Below are positions 61,757-64,000 of a DNA stretch of 64,000 nucleotides, one piece after another. Origin of the DNA: Acidimicrobiaceae bacterium (GTDB taxonomy: Bacteria > Actinomycetota > Acidimicrobiia > Acidimicrobiales > Acidimicrobiaceae); contig JABEUN010000019.1 of the NCBI GenBank assembly GCA_013044385.1, positions 1-64,000 on the forward strand, in the 5' to 3' direction. Position numbers and translations under genes: made by a program. The first letter of the stretch is position 1. The number at the start of each line of letters is the position of its first letter. Under the pieces are notes generated by a model. The model was not told where the DNA came from. It worked only from the letters and a program-made list of their open reading frames with translations, and made no database searches.

Positions 61757-62131
61757 TTAGTTCTCCTTGTTGAAGCGGCCCTTCAGCTTCTTTTGCATTG
61801 CGGACATAGATCCAGACACGCCATTTGCTTTGACGTTAGAGGAGATGTCCTGCCACCCTGCACGGCCCATCTTGCGAATATTCTCCTCGAAATAGACCGC
61901 AGACCCCAACATAACTGCGAACCCCACTAGGCCAAGAAGCACGGACGCAGCGAACGTTGCGACCGTAAAGACCAAACCGACTACGAAGGCAACTATCGCC
62001 CACTTAATATTTCTTCCAGTATGTCGATAGACTGTCTCTGACCTGACCCTGTCAGCAAAGGCGGGATCATGGTCGTAAAAAGTCTTCTCGATCTCTTGGA
62101 GAATTCTCTGCTCTTCCTCGGAAAGAGGCAC
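61757..62131 (-). CDS. DUF3040 membrane protein
   Basis: A 124-residue actinobacterial protein: N-terminal PLSEEEQRILQEIEKTF motif with DPAFADRVR (DUF3040 signature), two membrane segments (about 42-62 and 64-82), and a basic C-terminus. Function unknown; in other actinobacteria DUF3040 genes often lie close to mraZ, here about 5 kb away. The GTG start has GGGGGAGGG immediately upstream. Probably cotranscribed with the ROK gene. Confidence 0.88.
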   Translation of the reverse strand: MPLSEEEQRILQEIEKTFYDHDPAFADRVRSETVYRHTGRNIKWAIVAFVVGLVFTVATFAASVLLGLVGFAVMLGSAVYFEENIRKMGRAGWQDISSNVKANGVSGSMSAMQKKLKGRFNKEN

Positions 62132-62457
62132 GCCCTCCCCCTTCTTTACGACTCAGGTCCAAGACCCTGTACCAATCCGCACCGTGTGGCTAATATCATC
62201 GACACATCTAGGCTTCGAGTAAAACACCTCAACGTCTGTCGAACTCAATCTTAGCCGCAAACCAAATTCCTACTATGAAACACTAGTCAAACCAGAACAC
62301 TAAGTTTTCGAAATCGCACAAGCCTCATACTATTCTCAGCTGCGTCGACCCAATTAATGAACACCTACCAGAGTATTGAACCGAAAATCCGGCCACGATG
62401 TTCCGGCCTAGAGTTTCGCTCCAATCATGGTCGAAGCTATCTATAGGCGAAGCGACC
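62132..62457. other. Intergenic region (326 bp)
   Basis: Between the PIG-L stop and the DUF3040 start, both minus strand. AT-rich; no gene, RNA or clear terminator seen. It should hold the DUF3040-ROK promoter. Confidence 0.6.
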
Positions 62458-63162
62458 TTATCCTCCACCCTGAATCAGTCGAAAACACTCACCGTATTTC
62501 AGCCCCGAGCCTTTGGCAACATCTTCGGCACGTCGCGACAGCGCTGTTCCTAGCCATTCAACACCGTATTCGAGTTGGCTTGAATGCTCGGCAACAGCTT
62601 CGATCTTGGCACGAAGTCCACCCGATATATCTACTAACACATCGGGAAACAGAGTTCCAGACAACAGGCACAATCCTACGGAGTGTGGGCGACCCTCTTC
62701 AGGAAAGTATTTTGGCAGCCTTGCTGCAGGAAAGGCCGAATCTAACGCTGCCCACCCTACCTCTCGATGGTCGCGGTGGTTGTAGTAGCCCCCTGCAAAG
62801 TACACCGTGGTCGGGTCAGGACAAATGACTACCTCGGGCTCGAACTCCCTGATCTGGCCGACGATTCGTCGCCTTATCGAGGACTCGTTCGTTACCTCTC
62901 CATCTGGATACCCGAGTGTGATGAGCGAGCCGACTCCCAGCCTCGCGGCCGCATTAGACGCCTCATGGGACCGCCTCAAAGCCACCGCTTCAGGCGAATC
63001 GTCCGCACGGGAACCCTTATCTCCAAGGGTACATAGGACGAGCCTAACCTCAGCTCCCTGTGAAGCCCAGCTCGCTAACGTGCCCCCCGCTGCAATCTCG
63101 GCATCGTCAGGATGTGCGAAAATGGCGAGCACCCGACCAGGAACGTCAGAAAAGAGTCTCAC
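62458..63162 (-). CDS. PIG-L family deacetylase (LmbE-like)
   Basis: A 234-residue zinc-dependent N-acetylglucosaminyl deacetylase-fold protein. AHPDDAEIAAGG near the N-terminus and HRDHRE in the middle supply the zinc ligands and the catalytic Asp. Family members act on GlcNAc-containing conjugates, including mycothiol intermediates (MshB) and teicoplanin-type substrates; this one is shorter than typical MshB, so the substrate is left open. The GTG start lies 4 bases after the threonine aldolase stop. Confidence 0.87.
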   Translation of the reverse strand: MRLFSDVPGRVLAIFAHPDDAEIAAGGTLASWASQGAEVRLVLCTLGDKGSRADDSPEAVALRRSHEASNAAARLGVGSLITLGYPDGEVTNESSIRRRIVGQIREFEPEVVICPDPTTVYFAGGYYNHRDHREVGWAALDSAFPAARLPKYFPEEGRPHSVGLCLLSGTLFPDVLVDISGGLRAKIEAVAEHSSQLEYGVEWLGTALSRRAEDVAKGSGLKYGECFRLIQGGG

Positions 63163-63166
63163 TTAG

Positions 63167-64000
63167 CTATGGAGCCGAAGTGATTATCTTCATGGCAAGT
63201 TCAATCGATTCAAAGCTCACATCACTGTGGGTTACTAATCGGACGTGGGTGGGCGAAATCGTTCCCGCCAGCACTCCCTGCGATTTCAGGTAGGAGATGA
63301 ACGAGGCGGGATCTGGGTGTTCGAAGATAACAATGTTCGTACGTACATTTTCGGGTTGAAGTCCACAAGTTGGGTATCGATCCGAAATCGCACCAGCAAG
63401 TAACGTTGCATGGTAGTGGTCCTCAGGCAGTCTCTCACGCATCTCTTTCAGGGCTACGAGCCCCGCCGCAGCGATGATGCCGGCTTGACGCATCTGCCCA
63501 CCTAGGATCTGCCGCTCAACTTTGGCATGGTCTATGAAGTCAGACGGTCCCGCGAGCAGTGAGCCCACCGGCGCTGAAAGCCCTTTGGAGACACAGGACA
63601 TCACTGTGTCAACGTACTTAGTTATCTCGCTCGGTTCGACTCCCTGGCTTGCTACGGCGTTGAACAGTCTCGCCCCATCCATGTGTACCGGAATACCTGC
63701 GGAGATTCGCCTGATCTCCTGCAACCCACCAATCGACCAAGGGGTTCCCCCTGAATGCATATGGGTGTTCTCGAAACAGACCAAAGAAACCTCGAGCCCG
63801 AAATAGCTTTGCAAGGCCAACTCGCTTTCGACCTCGCTTGGGTCTAGCTCACCGGTCCGATCATTCACTAGGGCGAACTGGATCGAAGAGTTCTTGGCAG
63901 CGCCTGCGCGCTCGAATTGGACCAGATGCTGATTTCGGCCAGCTACAACCACTGAACCCGGTTTAGTCCAAGTCCTGAGGGCAACTTGATTGGCCATGGT
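63167..64000 (-). CDS. ltaE: Low-specificity L-threonine aldolase (N-terminus outside window)
   Basis: Partial gene, about 277 C-terminal residues. PLP-dependent fold type I enzyme cleaving L-threonine and L-allo-threonine to glycine and acetaldehyde. The PLP lysine is in SCVSKGLSAPVGS; HMDGARLFNA and ENTHMHSGG are typical. The reading frame is open at the right edge; the apparent ATG at 63997 belongs to the internal GTMANQVAL motif, so about 60-80 N-terminal residues lie beyond 64000. Beta-eliminating lyase relatives such as phenylserine aldolase are possible. Confidence 0.9.
   Translation of the reverse strand, partial: TMANQVALRTWTKPGSVVVAGRNQHLVQFERAGAAKNSSIQFALVNDRTGELDPSEVESELALQSYFGLEVSLVCFENTHMHSGGTPWSIGGLQEIRRISAGIPVHMDGARLFNAVASQGVEPSEITKYVDTVMSCVSKGLSAPVGSLLAGPSDFIDHAKVERQILGGQMRQAGIIAAAGLVALKEMRERLPEDHYHATLLAGAISDRYPTCGLQPENVRTNIVIFEHPDPASFISYLKSQGVLAGTISPTHVRLVTHSDVSFESIELAMKIITSAP

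Noticed and set aside
1-64000. Insertion sequences, prophage genes, CRISPR arrays, attachment sites
   Set aside because: No transposase, integrase, Cas or phage structural genes and no regularly spaced repeats were seen.

Overview
The window looks like chromosomal DNA of a moderate-GC actinobacterium, most plausibly from the class Acidimicrobiia (inference). Evidence: actinobacterial-style 16S sequence at the left edge, a Bpa/PafE proteasome activator, SepF and DivIVA/Wag31 in the division cluster, a type-2 IleRS, DUF3040, frequent GTG/TTG starts, and a mycofactocin locus. No insertion sequence, prophage, CRISPR array or tRNA gene was found.

Layout. 1-305: 5' end of a 16S rRNA gene read leftwards out of the window, preceded by a leader rich in hairpins. 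803-4199: an acyl-CoA ligase and a quinone oxidoreductase-like gene. 4271-14850: one compact plus-strand operon for mycofactocin, a redox cofactor made from a ribosomal peptide: mftA (51 codons), mftB, mftC, two FadH/old-yellow-enzyme-type flavoproteins, ETF alpha, FixC-like ETF:quinone oxidoreductase, FixX-like ferredoxin, ETF beta, mftE and a mycofactocin-type SDR. Most junctions overlap by 1-17 bases or abut. mftF, mftR and mftG are not in the window.

14851-35820: a gene-poor gap, an MFS exporter, then genes for an amidase, an alpha/beta hydrolase, RpiB, Bpa, a phosphodiesterase, an Rrf2 regulator, a GNAT/acyl-CoA-synthetase fusion, succinate-semialdehyde dehydrogenase, an ABC exporter with a LolA-like protein, a divergent primary-like sigma factor, a second gene-poor gap, an AidB-like acyl-CoA dehydrogenase, RluD, LspA and a DksA/TraR-type zinc finger protein. 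36027-39239: ileS. 39304-56847: an unbroken minus-strand dcw cluster from mraZ to divIVA, with four MraZ boxes upstream but without murF and ftsQ. 57289-64000: lipoate ligase-like protein, HNH protein, acyl-CoA dehydrogenase, ROK kinase, DUF3040 protein, PIG-L deacetylase and a truncated threonine aldolase.

How the parts fit. MftB presents MftA to the radical-SAM enzyme MftC, MftE releases the modified Val-Tyr end, and the SDR is the expected client with tightly held NAD. The ETF/FixC/FixX block and two OYE proteins in the same operon suggest a flavoprotein route carrying electrons between the mycofactocin pool and the quinone pool. This is the most interesting system in the window. The dcw cluster supplies DAP-type peptidoglycan synthesis and septation.
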